Assembly (NCBI GenBank): GCA_964529285.1 | Contig: CAZGWK010000010.1 | Span: 1-64,000, forward strand | Origin: SURF-21 sp964529285 | GTDB lineage: Bacteria > Actinomycetota > Geothermincolia > Geothermincolales > RBG-13-55-18 | DNA length: 64,000 nt | Direction: 5' to 3' | The notes under the pieces: model-generated | The model's database searches: none | What the model saw: only the letters and a program-made list of their open reading frames with translations | Told to the model about the DNA's origin: nothing | In this document: one piece after another, positions 1 through 8,144 of the stretch | Layout of the letters: the number at the start of each line of letters is the position of its first letter | How positions within the stretch are numbered: position 1 is the stretch's first letter | Position numbers and translations under genes: made by a program

Positions 1-20
1 CCTGACCCCAAAATGTTGAC
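1..20. repeat. Partial end of a GGGGTCA-type intergenic repeat
   Basis: The window opens with CCTGACCCC, the terminal motif of the inverted-repeat family seen many times further on, and lies about 25 bases beyond the stop codon of the MBL-fold gene. Only one end is visible because the window starts here, so the assignment rests on the motif and its position next to a gene 3' end. Confidence 0.3.
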
Positions 21-34
21 TTGTGGTTTCTTAG

Positions 35-991
35 TCAGGCGCGGAAGGTAAGGCGCGTGCCCGCCATGTTCAGGATGAACTCCTCGGGCATGGCACCCTC
101 GAAGGCCATCGTGGCCTTGCGGCCAGTGCAGTGGGTGGGCACCACGAAATCGGGATCGAACGCCTGCAGGCCCTCGATGGTCTTGCCGATGATGGGCTCG
201 AAGGCAGGCCCGGTGAGGTGGAATCCGCCCATGATAACGTGAACCCTATCCACGCCGGTCACCTTGCGGGCGTAAGCCACCGTGTTCACGATGCCGGAAT
301 GGGAACAGCCGGAGAGCACAACCAGGCCTTTGCCGCGCACGTTCACGACGATGCCGCTGTCCTCCTCTATGGGGTCCCAATGCTCCTCGCCGTCTTTCTC
401 GAAATAGGCGGTGGGCATGCCCTTCTCGAAATCCGTGAGGCGCTCGACCTCACCCAGGAAGAGCACCGTGCCATCCGCGAGCAGCGTCGGCCCCCGACTC
501 TCGATTATTTCCGCACCCGCCTTCTCCCATGCGGCCCGGTCAGCGGGAGGGAACTTTATCCTGATATCGCCGATCTTGAGAAAACGGTTCTCCTTGAAAG
601 CGGATGGGTGCACGTAGAAGGGCAAGGGCTTCGTGGGGATGGCCTCTACTATGGGAACCAGCGCACCGAAATGGTCCATGTGGCCGTGGGAGAGCACCGC
701 GGCCTCCACGCCGGAGATATCAACCCCGAGCGAATTCACGTTGTAGGGAACGGCCACGTCCGAGAGTCCGAAGTCGAAGAACAACTCGTGCGTCTCCTCC
801 CCGGAGGCGGTCTTTATCACGGCGGAGAAACCGTGCTCGGCCAGGATGGAGCCTTTTACCTCCATGTCCTTCACCGGTACCGCCCTCGTCACGATCTCGT
901 TGGAATCCATGGAGACGAGATCGTTATAGTTGTCGGACAGGGAGAGTATCTCTACCTGGTCTACTTCCTTAAGCTCGACTCGATCGCTCAT
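35..991 (-). CDS. MBL-fold metallo-hydrolase, COG1237 (dihydropterin / RFA-P synthase-like) type
   Basis: A 318-residue metallo-beta-lactamase-fold protein. The metal-binding motif SHGHMDHFG is at residues 101-109 (His102, His104, Asp106, His107), followed by GCSHSGIVN near 230, MGGFHL near 255 and PTHCTG close to the C-terminus. This order is typical of the COG1237 family, often annotated as 7,8-dihydropterin-6-methyl-4-(beta-D-ribofuranosyl)-aminobenzene-5'-phosphate synthase. That activity is known for a methanogen member and should not be assumed here. There is no signal peptide, so it is probably cytosolic with a two-metal centre. It is transcribed alone and leftward. The ATG at 991 is the first in-frame start before the conserved beta-lactamase core. 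Confidence 0.85.
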   Translation of the reverse strand: MSDRVELKEVDQVEILSLSDNYNDLVSMDSNEIVTRAVPVKDMEVKGSILAEHGFSAVIKTASGEETHELFFDFGLSDVAVPYNVNSLGVDISGVEAAVLSHGHMDHFGALVPIVEAIPTKPLPFYVHPSAFKENRFLKIGDIRIKFPPADRAAWEKAGAEIIESRGPTLLADGTVLFLGEVERLTDFEKGMPTAYFEKDGEEHWDPIEEDSGIVVNVRGKGLVVLSGCSHSGIVNTVAYARKVTGVDRVHVIMGGFHLTGPAFEPIIGKTIEGLQAFDPDFVVPTHCTGRKATMAFEGAMPEEFILNMAGTRLTFRA

Positions 992-1203
992 GCCTCATCC
1001 TCCTTTTGCCTCGTCGTCTATCCCTCCAGGCTCGTTTATTAGCATATACTCATTTGACCCGCGAAGGAAAACCAGGATCCACTCGCATGCGGTAAGGCAT
1101 GACAGGCAACGGCGTATGCATTGTTGTTCAGCCTCACCGCCTAAGCGGAATATGTCGAGGATCGATCATTCTCATAGCAACGCATAGGAGAGAAGGACCA
1201 GCG
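992..1203. other. Intergenic region between divergent units
   Basis: A region of about 210 bases between the leftward MBL gene and the rightward Fe-S-like micro-ORF and acyl-CoA cluster. It is relatively AT-rich around 1035-1060 and should hold the divergent promoters. I cannot assign a convincing -35/-10 pair and see no repeat or RNA structure. Confidence 0.4.
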
Positions 1204-1293
1204 ATGCTACGCATTGATAGGAAAAAACGCGACCTGTGCCGTAATTGCGTGGACATCTGCCATATCATTCGCATGTCTCCCCTGTTTGATTGA
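1204..1293 (+). pseudogene. 29-codon micro-ORF resembling half of a 2[4Fe-4S] ferredoxin
   Basis: ATG at 1204 is preceded by AGGAGAGAAGGACC, a good ribosome-binding site, and the frame ends at TGA 1291-1293. The short product has basic and Asp residues followed by CRNCVDICH, i.e. Cys-x2-Cys-x3-Cys, the spacing of a ferredoxin cluster motif. The fourth Cys and the usual Pro after the third Cys are absent. It is too short to hold a normal cluster alone. It may be a decayed ferredoxin remnant, a leader peptide, or chance. The preserved RBS and motif favour a remnant or a true small protein. Confidence 0.3.
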
Positions 1294-1435
1294 CACGGGG
1301 ATTTGTTCTATCGTGAGCTTGACGATCATGGAGGCGCCTGCCTCGTCATGGAAAGCGTCCTTGCGATAAGGCCAGCTTTCCGGCATGGGCGGAATGGGGC
1401 GTGGAGATGGCAAGAGAGAAGAGGGGCGAGATGGC

Positions 1436-1735
1436 ATGACCGGCGAGACCTACAAGTGCGCTTACTGCGAGAAAAAGATACGTTCCGGCGCGGAGGTCTA
1501 CGGCCTCGGCGTGAAGTTGAAGGAAGGCTTGGAATACCCCGGGGCAGTGGGGAGGACGATGGCTGTCAAGCTCCCCGTAGGGGGGAAGGAGTTCGAGTGC
1601 ATGGTGACCGCGGACGGCTCGCAGGCCAAGCTGGAGGGCTGGGACCTCATCTTCGTGGTCTGCAGCGAAAAGTGCGGAGCGGAGCTGAAGTCAATCCTGG
1701 AAGAGGAGGAAGAGCTCTTCGAGGAGATAATGTAG
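1436..1735 (+). CDS. Small zinc-ribbon-like hypothetical protein
   Basis: A 99-residue protein that begins MTGETYKCAYCEKKI and has a second Cys pair around VVCSEKCGAEL near residue 80, so it probably binds one zinc through CxxC...CxxxC. It ends in a very acidic tail (EEEEELFEEIM). Start chosen at ATG 1436 because a purine-rich GAGGGGCGAG lies just upstream; an in-frame ATG at 1385 lacks such a site. It lies 21 bases before the acyl-CoA dehydrogenase and is probably co-transcribed with the fatty-acid genes. I do not recognise a specific family. A small metal-binding accessory or regulatory protein is the most I can say. Confidence 0.6.
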   Translation: MTGETYKCAYCEKKIRSGAEVYGLGVKLKEGLEYPGAVGRTMAVKLPVGGKEFECMVTADGSQAKLEGWDLIFVVCSEKCGAELKSILEEEEELFEEIM

Positions 1736-1756
1736 AGCTGACGGAAGGGGGCAACC

Positions 1757-2959
1757 ATGTCGCCGGGGGAAGAGCCGGAAGAGCGGGAAGACAATGAAGG
1801 GATAAACCTCGAGCTTACGCCGGAGCAGATGTTGGTGCAGGCCTCGACTGCTGAGTTCGTAGACCGGGAGATAATCCCCCGCATAGGCGAACTGGACCAG
1901 TCGCATACCCTGGATATGGACATTCTCAAGGGCATGGGGAAGCAGGGCATGCTGGGGGCTCCTATCCCGGAGGAATACGGCGGAGGGGGCCTGGACTTCG
2001 TCTCCACGGCGCTTATCTGCGAGGAGATAGAGAGGGGAGACGGCGGTTTTCGCACCCTTCTCTCCGTGCATCTCGGCCTCAACTCCCTGACCCTGCTCGA
2101 GTTCGGCAGCGAGGAGCAGAAGCAGAGGTACCTCGTACCGCAGGCGAGGGGAGACAGCATAGCCTGCTTCGGGCTCACCGAGCCCGGCGCCGGCTCGGAT
2201 GTGGCGTCCATGCAGAGCACCGCCCGCCGCGACGGCGACCGCTACACCCTAAACGGCCAGAAGGAATGGATCTCCTACGCCCACCCCGCCGATCACTTCA
2301 TGGTCTTCGCCAAGACGGACAAGGGCGCTGGACATAGAGGCATCACCGCCTTTCTGCTGGACCGCTCCATGCCGGGCATAGAGACCAGGGATATAGAGCA
2401 CAAGATGGGGGTATGGGCCGGCTCTACCGGGGAGATATTCCTCTCCGACGTCGAGGTCCCGGTCGAGAACCGTCTGGGCGAGGAGGGAAAGGGCTTCAAA
2501 ATCGCCATGTACGCCCTGGACATGGGACGCTTCACGGTGGCCGCGGGAGCCGTAGGTACCATCCGCGCCGCCCTGGATGCCTCCGTGAAGTATGCCAACG
2601 AGAGGATGACTTTCGGCCATCCCATCGGCCGCTACCAGTTCATCCAGGAGATGATCGCGGAGATGGTCAGGGGGTTCGAGACCTCCCGCTTGCTGGTGCT
2701 GCAGGCGGCCTGGTGTAAGAACAGGGGCGGGCGCAACACGCGGGAGACATCCCTTGCTAAGTGGCATGCCACCGAGTGCGCTTTCAAGGCCGCCCACATG
2801 GCGGTGCAGATACACGGCGCTTACGGCTACTCGGCAGAGTACCCGGTGGAGAGGCTTTTCCGCAACGCCCGTGCGCCCTTGCTCTACGAGGGCACGACTG
2901 AGATACACAAGATGATGCAGGCCGAACACGCTCTGGGGTACCGCAAGCTCAACGGATGA
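1757..2959 (+). CDS. Acyl-CoA dehydrogenase
   Basis: A 400-residue flavoprotein of the acyl-CoA dehydrogenase family, which inserts a trans-2,3 double bond into acyl-CoA and passes electrons to an electron-transfer flavoprotein. The N-terminal helical domain runs to about residue 130. The FAD/substrate signature GLTEPGAGSD is near 140 and the C-terminal helical domain includes QIHGAYGYSAEYPVERLFRN. The catalytic base is predicted as Glu378 in LLYEGTTEIHK, the usual position for short/medium-chain and glutaryl-type enzymes. Chain-length preference cannot be read from sequence. It heads a run with a crotonase, a 3-hydroxyacyl-CoA dehydrogenase and a thioesterase on the same strand, so a beta-oxidation-type role is very likely. 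Confidence 0.93.
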   Translation: MSPGEEPEEREDNEGINLELTPEQMLVQASTAEFVDREIIPRIGELDQSHTLDMDILKGMGKQGMLGAPIPEEYGGGGLDFVSTALICEEIERGDGGFRTLLSVHLGLNSLTLLEFGSEEQKQRYLVPQARGDSIACFGLTEPGAGSDVASMQSTARRDGDRYTLNGQKEWISYAHPADHFMVFAKTDKGAGHRGITAFLLDRSMPGIETRDIEHKMGVWAGSTGEIFLSDVEVPVENRLGEEGKGFKIAMYALDMGRFTVAAGAVGTIRAALDASVKYANERMTFGHPIGRYQFIQEMIAEMVRGFETSRLLVLQAAWCKNRGGRNTRETSLAKWHATECAFKAAHMAVQIHGAYGYSAEYPVERLFRNARAPLLYEGTTEIHKMMQAEHALGYRKLNG

Positions 2960-3044
2960 GGACCATTCATGGAAGGCGGCAGGCAGCGTTACGCTGCGGA
3001 TGGATTTTCCTTCAAGAAATGATACTTGACGGAGGAGGGGGATC

Positions 3045-3833
3045 ATGGACTTCGAGGACATCATCTACGGGGGCGAAGGCGGCATCGCCAGGATAACCAT
3101 CAACCGCCCCGAACGGCACAATTCCTTCCGCTCTCAGACCCTGGACGAGCTCACCGCCGCCTTCGAGATGGCGGAGGAGGATTGCGCCGTCGGTGTGGTC
3201 ATCCTCAGCGGCGCCGGTGACAGGGCTTTCTGCGCCGGCGGGGACATATCGGAGATGGGCGAGCTGGACCCCATGGTGGGCAGGAAGTTCCTGGGCAAGT
3301 GCCTGAAGCTCTCCAATGCCATGAGGGCCATGTCGAAGCCCATCATCGCCGCGGTCAACGGGTACTGCCTGGGGGGCGGGCACGAGATCAACGCCATGTG
3401 CGACCTGACCATCGCATCCGACAAGGCGGTATTCGGGCAGACCGGCCCCTCCGTGGGCAGCGCTCCCGTCTGGGGAGGTACGCAGCTGCTGCCGCGCATC
3501 ATAGGCGAGAAAAAAGCCCGGGAGATGGCCTTCCTCTGCTACCGCTATTCAGCCGAGGAGGCCGAGAGGATGGGGCTGGTCAACAAGGTGGTGCCTCCGC
3601 AGGAGCTCATGGACGCAGCCGAGGAATGGGCCGACCGCATACTGGATATGAGCCCGCAGTCCATAAAGCTCACCCGCACTTCCATGAACTTTGCATCGGA
3701 TATGCTCTACCCCTCCTTCATGCACGGGAGGGAGATGCTCTCCCTGGTATACGGCTCCGAGGAGCTCACCGAGGGTATGAAGTGCTTCGAGGAGAAGAGA
3801 AAACCGGAATTCCGCAAGTTCCGCAAGGAGTAG
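3045..3833 (+). CDS. Enoyl-CoA hydratase/isomerase family protein, MenB/BadI-like
   Basis: A 262-residue crotonase-fold enzyme. The oxyanion-hole segments are AFCAGGDISEM (61-71) and YCLGGGHE (107-114). Glu114 corresponds to the first catalytic Glu of enoyl-CoA hydratases, but the second one (in GQPE of the mitochondrial enzyme) is replaced by Gly134 in GQTGPSVGS. The stretch GQTGPSVGS...GEKKAREMAFLCYRY...GLVNKVVP matches the layout of MenB (dihydroxynaphthoyl-CoA synthase) and BadI (ketocyclohexanecarboxyl-CoA hydrolase) better than classical hydratases. No menaquinone genes are nearby, whereas CoA-ester genes are, so ring closing/opening or hydration of an unusual acyl-CoA is plausible. Start ATG 3045 follows GGAGGAGGGGG. 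Confidence 0.88.
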   Translation: MDFEDIIYGGEGGIARITINRPERHNSFRSQTLDELTAAFEMAEEDCAVGVVILSGAGDRAFCAGGDISEMGELDPMVGRKFLGKCLKLSNAMRAMSKPIIAAVNGYCLGGGHEINAMCDLTIASDKAVFGQTGPSVGSAPVWGGTQLLPRIIGEKKAREMAFLCYRYSAEEAERMGLVNKVVPPQELMDAAEEWADRILDMSPQSIKLTRTSMNFASDMLYPSFMHGREMLSLVYGSEELTEGMKCFEEKRKPEFRKFRKE

Positions 3834-3885
3834 AGGGACAGCGCAAGCGTAATCGGCCACGTCCGTCTCGGGGAGGAAGATAGTC

Positions 3886-4737
3886 ATGGATATTGACAGA
3901 GTACTCGTAGTCGGGGCGGGCGTGATGGGGAGCGGCATCGCCCAGGCCTTCGCCCAGTGCGGATACGAGGTATTCATGCTCGAACGTTCGCCGGACCTGG
4001 TTGCAAAGGGGTTGGCGAGCGTTGAGAAAGGCCTGGACAAGTCGGTAGAGAAGGGAGCGATCGGCGAGGAGGACAAGCACGCGGCGCTGGCGGGGATAAC
4101 CGCCACCACAGATTGGGAGTCCGCCCGGGAGGCCGACTTCGTCGTAGAGGCGGTGTTCGAGGACATAGAGGTGAAGAAGGAGGTCTTCAGGGAGCTGGAC
4201 GGCATATGCCGGCCCGAGATCATACTCGCCTCCAACACCTCCTCCCTGCCCGTCACCCCCATGGCGGCGGTGACCTCCAGGCCCGAGAGGTTCATCGGGA
4301 TGCACTTCTTCAATCCCGTCCCGGCCATGAAACTGGTGGAGGTCATCCGCGGCTACCTCACCAGCGACGAGACCAATCACGCGGTGGTGGAGCTGGCCAG
4401 GAAGCTGGGGAAGACGCCGGTCGAGGTGAACGATGCCCCTGGCTTCGCCATGAGCCGCGTATTCATCGTCATGATCAACGAGGCGATCCAATGCCTATAC
4501 GAGGGAGTGGGGACGCCCCGGGCCATCGATGAGGTGATGAAACTGGGGGCGGGCCATCCCATGGGTCCCCTGGAGGTGGCCGACCTGCTGGGCCTGGACA
4601 TCGTCCTGCACATCATGGACGTACTGTACGGCGAGTTCCACGACTCCAAGTACCGGGCCTGCCCGCTGCTGCGCAAGATGGTGGCGGCGGGAGAGCTGGG
4701 GCGCAAGAGCGGCCGCGGTTTTTACAGCTATGCATGA
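3886..4737 (+). CDS. 3-hydroxyacyl-CoA dehydrogenase (3-hydroxybutyryl-CoA type)
   Basis: A 283-residue NAD(P)-dependent dehydrogenase that oxidises or forms the 3-hydroxy group of acyl-CoA. The Rossmann motif GAGVMGSG occupies residues 10-17. The signature FIGMHFFNPVPAMKLVEVI carries the catalytic His140. The C-terminal dimerisation domain follows from about 185 (DAPGFAMSRVF onward) and ends with the usual GRKSGRGFYSY. The length is that of single-domain enzymes such as Hbd/PaaH, with no fused hydratase. It is the third enzyme in the rightward acyl-CoA cluster, 52 bases after the crotonase gene. Whether it works in beta-oxidation or in synthesis cannot be decided from sequence. Confidence 0.93.
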   Translation: MDIDRVLVVGAGVMGSGIAQAFAQCGYEVFMLERSPDLVAKGLASVEKGLDKSVEKGAIGEEDKHAALAGITATTDWESAREADFVVEAVFEDIEVKKEVFRELDGICRPEIILASNTSSLPVTPMAAVTSRPERFIGMHFFNPVPAMKLVEVIRGYLTSDETNHAVVELARKLGKTPVEVNDAPGFAMSRVFIVMINEAIQCLYEGVGTPRAIDEVMKLGAGHPMGPLEVADLLGLDIVLHIMDVLYGEFHDSKYRACPLLRKMVAAGELGRKSGRGFYSYA

Positions 4738-4761
4738 ACAAAGGGTCTGAAAGGAGCCGCC

Positions 4762-5214
4762 TTGGGTGAGCCGATGCTCTGGGACGCAGCCACCCTGGAG
4801 GAAGAGGAGAGATACAAGAGGATCATCGAGGACAGGGTCAGGCACTCTCCCTTCTACGAACTGATGGGCATGGAGGTGACAAAGCTCGCCCCTGGCATGG
4901 CCGAGCTCAGGATAGAGGCGGGACTGCATCATTGCGACGAGGGCGGAAAAGTCCATCCCGGCGTCGTCTTCGCCCTGGCGGATGCCTCCTCCGGCGTGGC
5001 CATGGCCACCCTCGTACCTTACGGCTCCCGGCGGGTGGTGACCGTGGAGATGAAGGCCAACTTCATCGCGCCCGCGGGCGAGGGTATGCTTACGGGCAGC
5101 GGCCAAGTCCTCCAGTCGGGTGAGGATATCGCGGTATCCGAGGCGGAGGTCCGCGACGGGGGCGGGAGGCTTGTGGCCAGGAGCATGGCCACCTTCATGA
5201 AAGTAACCCGCTAG
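4762..5214 (+). CDS. PaaI-like hotdog-fold thioesterase
   Basis: A 150-residue protein of the hotdog thioesterase superfamily. The core GGKVHPGVVFALADASSGVA near residues 60-80 contains the HPG-x4-LAD segment typical of PaaI/4-hydroxybenzoyl-CoA thioesterase-like enzymes, which release CoA from blocked acyl-CoA intermediates. TTG at 4762 is preferred as start because AAAGGAG lies 7-8 bases upstream; ATG at 4774 is an alternative four codons in. It closes the acyl-CoA operon, 24 bases after the dehydrogenase stop, and is followed by a strong terminator. A CoA-recycling or proofreading role in this pathway is inferred. Confidence 0.85.
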   Translation: MGEPMLWDAATLEEEERYKRIIEDRVRHSPFYELMGMEVTKLAPGMAELRIEAGLHHCDEGGKVHPGVVFALADASSGVAMATLVPYGSRRVVTVEMKANFIAPAGEGMLTGSGQVLQSGEDIAVSEAEVRDGGGRLVARSMATFMKVTR

Positions 5215-5317
5215 GCAGGGCGTCTCGGCTTCTGCTCCTATCTTCCCGTACTATTTGGGAACGGATGCCGCCGGAGAAGCGTCTATACATATGTAAGTAA
5301 GAAGCTCCCTCTTGAGA

Positions 5318-5349
5318 CGGGCCGGGTAAGACCCGGCCCGGACTCTTTT
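5318..5349 (+). terminator. Rho-independent terminator of the acyl-CoA operon
   Basis: A perfect 10-bp stem (CGGGCCGGGT, 5318-5327, with its complement at 5331-5340), a 3-base AAG loop and then GACTCTTTT. It lies 100 bases after the thioesterase stop and ends the rightward operon that begins near 1436. Confidence 0.8.
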
Positions 5350-5432
5350 GTGGATTTATAACAGAGAACGCTAGGTTTGCCTATCCATCCCTGAAAAGAG
5401 GAATGCAGGATTCGAAGCGATAATCACGGGAA

Positions 5433-5535
5433 CTACAAGTCCAGCCCCACGAGATCGCTGTAGTACAGCCTCATCTCGGGGCAAACGATCACCTCAAGGC
5501 TGAAGCCGAAGCTCTCGTAGATGGTCCTCCCTCTA
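5433..5535 (-). pseudogene. C-terminal fragment of a GNAT acetyltransferase gene
   Basis: On the minus strand the frame ending at the stop 5433-5435 reads RTIYESFGFSLEVIVCPEM followed by RLYYSDLVGLDL. The A/T-x-YESFGF segment followed by a short strand and a final RLYY is the classical end of a GNAT acetyltransferase. There is no start codon or upstream core in frame, because the sequence above 5535 is the 3' side of the PQQ-repeat lipoprotein gene. I read this as the left-over 3' end of a deleted acetyltransferase gene. The intact GNAT at 22869-23501 has a related ending. Confidence 0.45.
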
Positions 5536-5562
5536 AAATGACAGGCTGACGTTATATACCCC

Positions 5563-6894
5563 TCACTCTGCCGCCGCCTTGAAGGCGTATACCCTTCCGT
5601 CCGCCTGCACGGTGAAAAGGGTGCCGTCGTCTCCTATGGGCGGGGGCGTGAGGTTATTTGAACGGCTCATGCCCTCGAGCCAGGGCGCCCCCGAGTCGTA
5701 GCGCCATTTTTCCGTGCCGTCCGGGTTTAGGCAGAACATCTTCCCGCTAGTCGTCGCGGCGTAAAGGAGCCCGTCCTTGCCGATGGAGGGGCTGAAGACG
5801 CTGGGGCAGACGGTCTGGCCTTCGCCGGTATTGAACTCCCATATGAGCTGACCGTCCGGGCCTATGGCCAGTACCCTCCAGTGGGACGTCCCGGCATAGA
5901 GGGTGCCGTCCTTTGCGATGCTGGGGGTATGGATGTTGAAGTAGGTGCATTCCTGGTAAGAGCATTCGTATCTCCATATAACCTCTCCGCGGGGGGATAC
6001 GGCGTAGAGTTTGCCCATGGTGGGAATGGCGTAGTCCGGTATCATCTGTCCCGTCGAGGTTACTCCCGGATAAGGAAAGGATCCCACGTAGATAGTTCCG
6101 TCATCCGCGATGGAGGCGTAGTCAAGGGTGTTGGCCCATTCCGTCATGCCTTCGTAGAGGGGCAGGTCTCCCTCGGGCCTGGCCTCCCATAGTGAGCCGC
6201 CTTCCTTGTCGAAGGCGTAGAGGACGAGTGGGGACGCCCCGCAGTAGAGGGCTTCCCTGCCGATGGTGGGGGTGCGTATGTCTCCGTTCACCGTCGCATC
6301 CCATGTGAGTTCTCCGTCCGCGGACAAGGCCACCAGCCTTCCGCCCACGCTGCCCGCGTAGACGGTCCCGTCCAGGTCGACCGCCGGCTCGTCGGCCTCG
6401 CCGCCCACATCGTAGGACCATTTCTGCGCACCATCGGGGGATAAGGCATATACTTTGCTGCCGGCGCTGGCATAGACGCTGCCGTCGCCGCCGACGCAGC
6501 AGGAAGTGGCCCTGTCCTGCCCGGTCGAGAACTCCCAGCGCAGATTTCCGCTCTCAGCGTCTACACATACGACCTTGCCCATGAAACCGCAGATGACGTC
6601 GCCGTCTTTGCCCAGTACCGCCCAGGACCACGTCTCGCTTCCCGTCTCGTATATCCATGCGACCTCCGCGGTGGAGGGTCCGCTGGCCGCGCTCCTGCCG
6701 GTGTGACGGCCGTCGCGGTAGATGGTGGGCCAGGTGAGAGGGGCAACCTTGCCGTTCTCGCCATCCCGGATCTGATCGCCGTCAGAGGCCGTATCACCGT
6801 TACCGCAGCCCACAGCAAGTGTGGAGAACAGGATAAGGGTAAGACCCAAGGTCATGAAAGCGATGAACTTCCTTCCGTCTCGCCTGCGAGACAT
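5563..6894 (-). CDS. PQQ-like beta-propeller repeat lipoprotein
   Basis: A 443-residue exported protein. The basic N-terminus MSRRRDGRKF and hydrophobic segment 10-26 lead to Cys30 in LAVGC, a plausible lipobox, so it is probably lipid-anchored outside the membrane. A low-complexity linker follows. The rest consists of about eight repeats of 35-50 residues of the type DGTVYAGS...LYAVSPDGELIW, the PQQ/quinoprotein-like propeller repeat also found in BamB-like scaffolds. No PQQ-binding residues of a true dehydrogenase were recognised, so a structural or ligand-binding role is more likely than catalysis. It is a single leftward gene with a decayed GNAT fragment immediately downstream. Confidence 0.85.
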   Translation of the reverse strand: MSRRRDGRKFIAFMTLGLTLILFSTLAVGCGNGDTASDGDQIRDGENGKVAPLTWPTIYRDGRHTGRSAASGPSTAEVAWIYETGSETWSWAVLGKDGDVICGFMGKVVCVDAESGNLRWEFSTGQDRATSCCVGGDGSVYASAGSKVYALSPDGAQKWSYDVGGEADEPAVDLDGTVYAGSVGGRLVALSADGELTWDATVNGDIRTPTIGREALYCGASPLVLYAFDKEGGSLWEARPEGDLPLYEGMTEWANTLDYASIADDGTIYVGSFPYPGVTSTGQMIPDYAIPTMGKLYAVSPRGEVIWRYECSYQECTYFNIHTPSIAKDGTLYAGTSHWRVLAIGPDGQLIWEFNTGEGQTVCPSVFSPSIGKDGLLYAATTSGKMFCLNPDGTEKWRYDSGAPWLEGMSRSNNLTPPPIGDDGTLFTVQADGRVYAFKAAAE

Positions 6895-7173
6895 CTTTCA
6901 CCAACTCCTTTCTTTGAAGTGCCTTTTTATCTGCCGTTGTAAGCTATTATGTCTTCATTGTTCTTATCTTCGGAAAGTCATCGGCCCGTTCTTTAACCAT
7001 TCACTTTCCCACATGCTTTCATGTCGGCTGCGAAGTTTAAGAAATCGTTATGGAGAGGTTACGGGGATATGGATTTCCATGCCTTTCGGTTACAGGTTTC
7101 GCATAAACCCCTCGAGCAACTGAGCCGAGAATAGAGATGAACCTACCGATTGCCTGTACTGGAAAGGAACGGG

Positions 7174-8004
7174 GTGAGGTGCTTGGATATTTTCGAGGGT
7201 AAGACGGCCGTCATAACCGGCGGGGCATCGGGTATCGGAAGGGCGCTCGGAGAGGAACTGGCGAAACGCGGTGCTCTGCTCACTCTGGCCGATATAAACG
7301 CTCCGCTCGTCGATGAAGCAGCCGGTTCCTTGACCGCGCAAGGCTACAAGGTCAAGGGAGCAGTGCTCGACGTCACCGACTTTCTAGCGGTCAAGGCGCT
7401 CGTGGATGACACGGTGGCGGAACACGGGCGCCTCGATTACATGTTCAACAACGCCGGCATCGCCATATTCGGCGAGACCCAGGATTTCTCCTACGCCGAC
7501 TGGCACAGCGTGATAGACATCAACCTCTACGGCGTGGTGCACGGCATCGCCGCCGCATACCCCGTCATGGTCGCACAGGGGTCGGGTCATATCGTGAACA
7601 CCGCCTCCCTCGCAGGACTCGTTGCGGCCGCGGGCGAGATATCCTATACCGCGAGCAAGTTCGCTATCGTGGGGATGTCCGATACCCTGCGTGCGGAAGG
7701 TAAGAAATACGGAGTCAAGAGCTCCGTTATCTGCCCGGGATTTATCCGCACGCCGATCTATGAGAACTGCAAGCTGATCGATCTCGACCGGGAGGAGATC
7801 ATCAAGCAAGCCCCCAAGGGGATGGACCCCGGGAGGTGCGCACGCATAGTATTGCGGGGCGTCGAGCGCGACAAAGCATTCATAATAGTGACTTTACCCG
7901 CCAGGGTCCTCTGGTACATACAGCGGCTCAGCCCGGGACTCGCGCGGGCAATATGCGGTGAGACAATCATCAACGCCTTCCGGAAGTCCAAAGTGAAGCG
8001 CTGA
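7174..8004 (+). CDS. Short-chain dehydrogenase/reductase (SDR)
   Basis: A classical SDR of about 276 residues. The cofactor motif is TGGASGIG near the N-terminus and NNAG follows at about residue 85. The active-site Tyr and Lys lie in ISYTASKFA near residue 165, with a preceding Ser in NTASLAG. An NAD(P)(H)-dependent alcohol/ketone oxidoreductase is expected; the substrate is unknown. The start is uncertain: GTG 7174 has AAAGGA at a good distance, TTG 7183 would begin directly at LDIFEGK, and an upstream TTG at 7150 has no clear ribosome site. The tail beyond residue 230 (VLWYIQRLSPG) is like those of the fatty-acyl-metabolism SDR at 11085. Confidence 0.88.
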   Translation: MRCLDIFEGKTAVITGGASGIGRALGEELAKRGALLTLADINAPLVDEAAGSLTAQGYKVKGAVLDVTDFLAVKALVDDTVAEHGRLDYMFNNAGIAIFGETQDFSYADWHSVIDINLYGVVHGIAAAYPVMVAQGSGHIVNTASLAGLVAAAGEISYTASKFAIVGMSDTLRAEGKKYGVKSSVICPGFIRTPIYENCKLIDLDREEIIKQAPKGMDPGRCARIVLRGVERDKAFIIVTLPARVLWYIQRLSPGLARAICGETIINAFRKSKVKR

Positions 8005-8089
8005 GTTTCGGAATGCCGCCAATGGAGACGGGGGCGATAAAGGTCCTCGGAATATCATGGGCCGGCGGTATCGGCAACAGGTGGAAAAG

Positions 8090-8118
8090 AGAGGGCTGAC
8101 CTGCCCGGTCAGCCCTCT
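8090..8118. terminator. Bidirectional terminator between convergent genes
   Basis: A perfect 12-bp stem (AGAGGGCTGACC, 8090-8101, with its complement at 8107-8118) and a 5-base loop, between the stop of the rightward SDR and the stop of the leftward nitronate monooxygenase-like gene. TTTGTAT follows on the plus strand and CTTTTCC on the minus strand, so it can serve both genes. Confidence 0.75.
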
Positions 8119-8144
8119 TTGTATAGATCTTCCGCGGCCGGCGC

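Noticed and set aside
131..1042. A 303-codon plus-strand frame opposite the MBL gene
   Set aside because: Composition is that of a shadow frame of the GC-rich minus-strand gene, which has clear metal-binding motifs.
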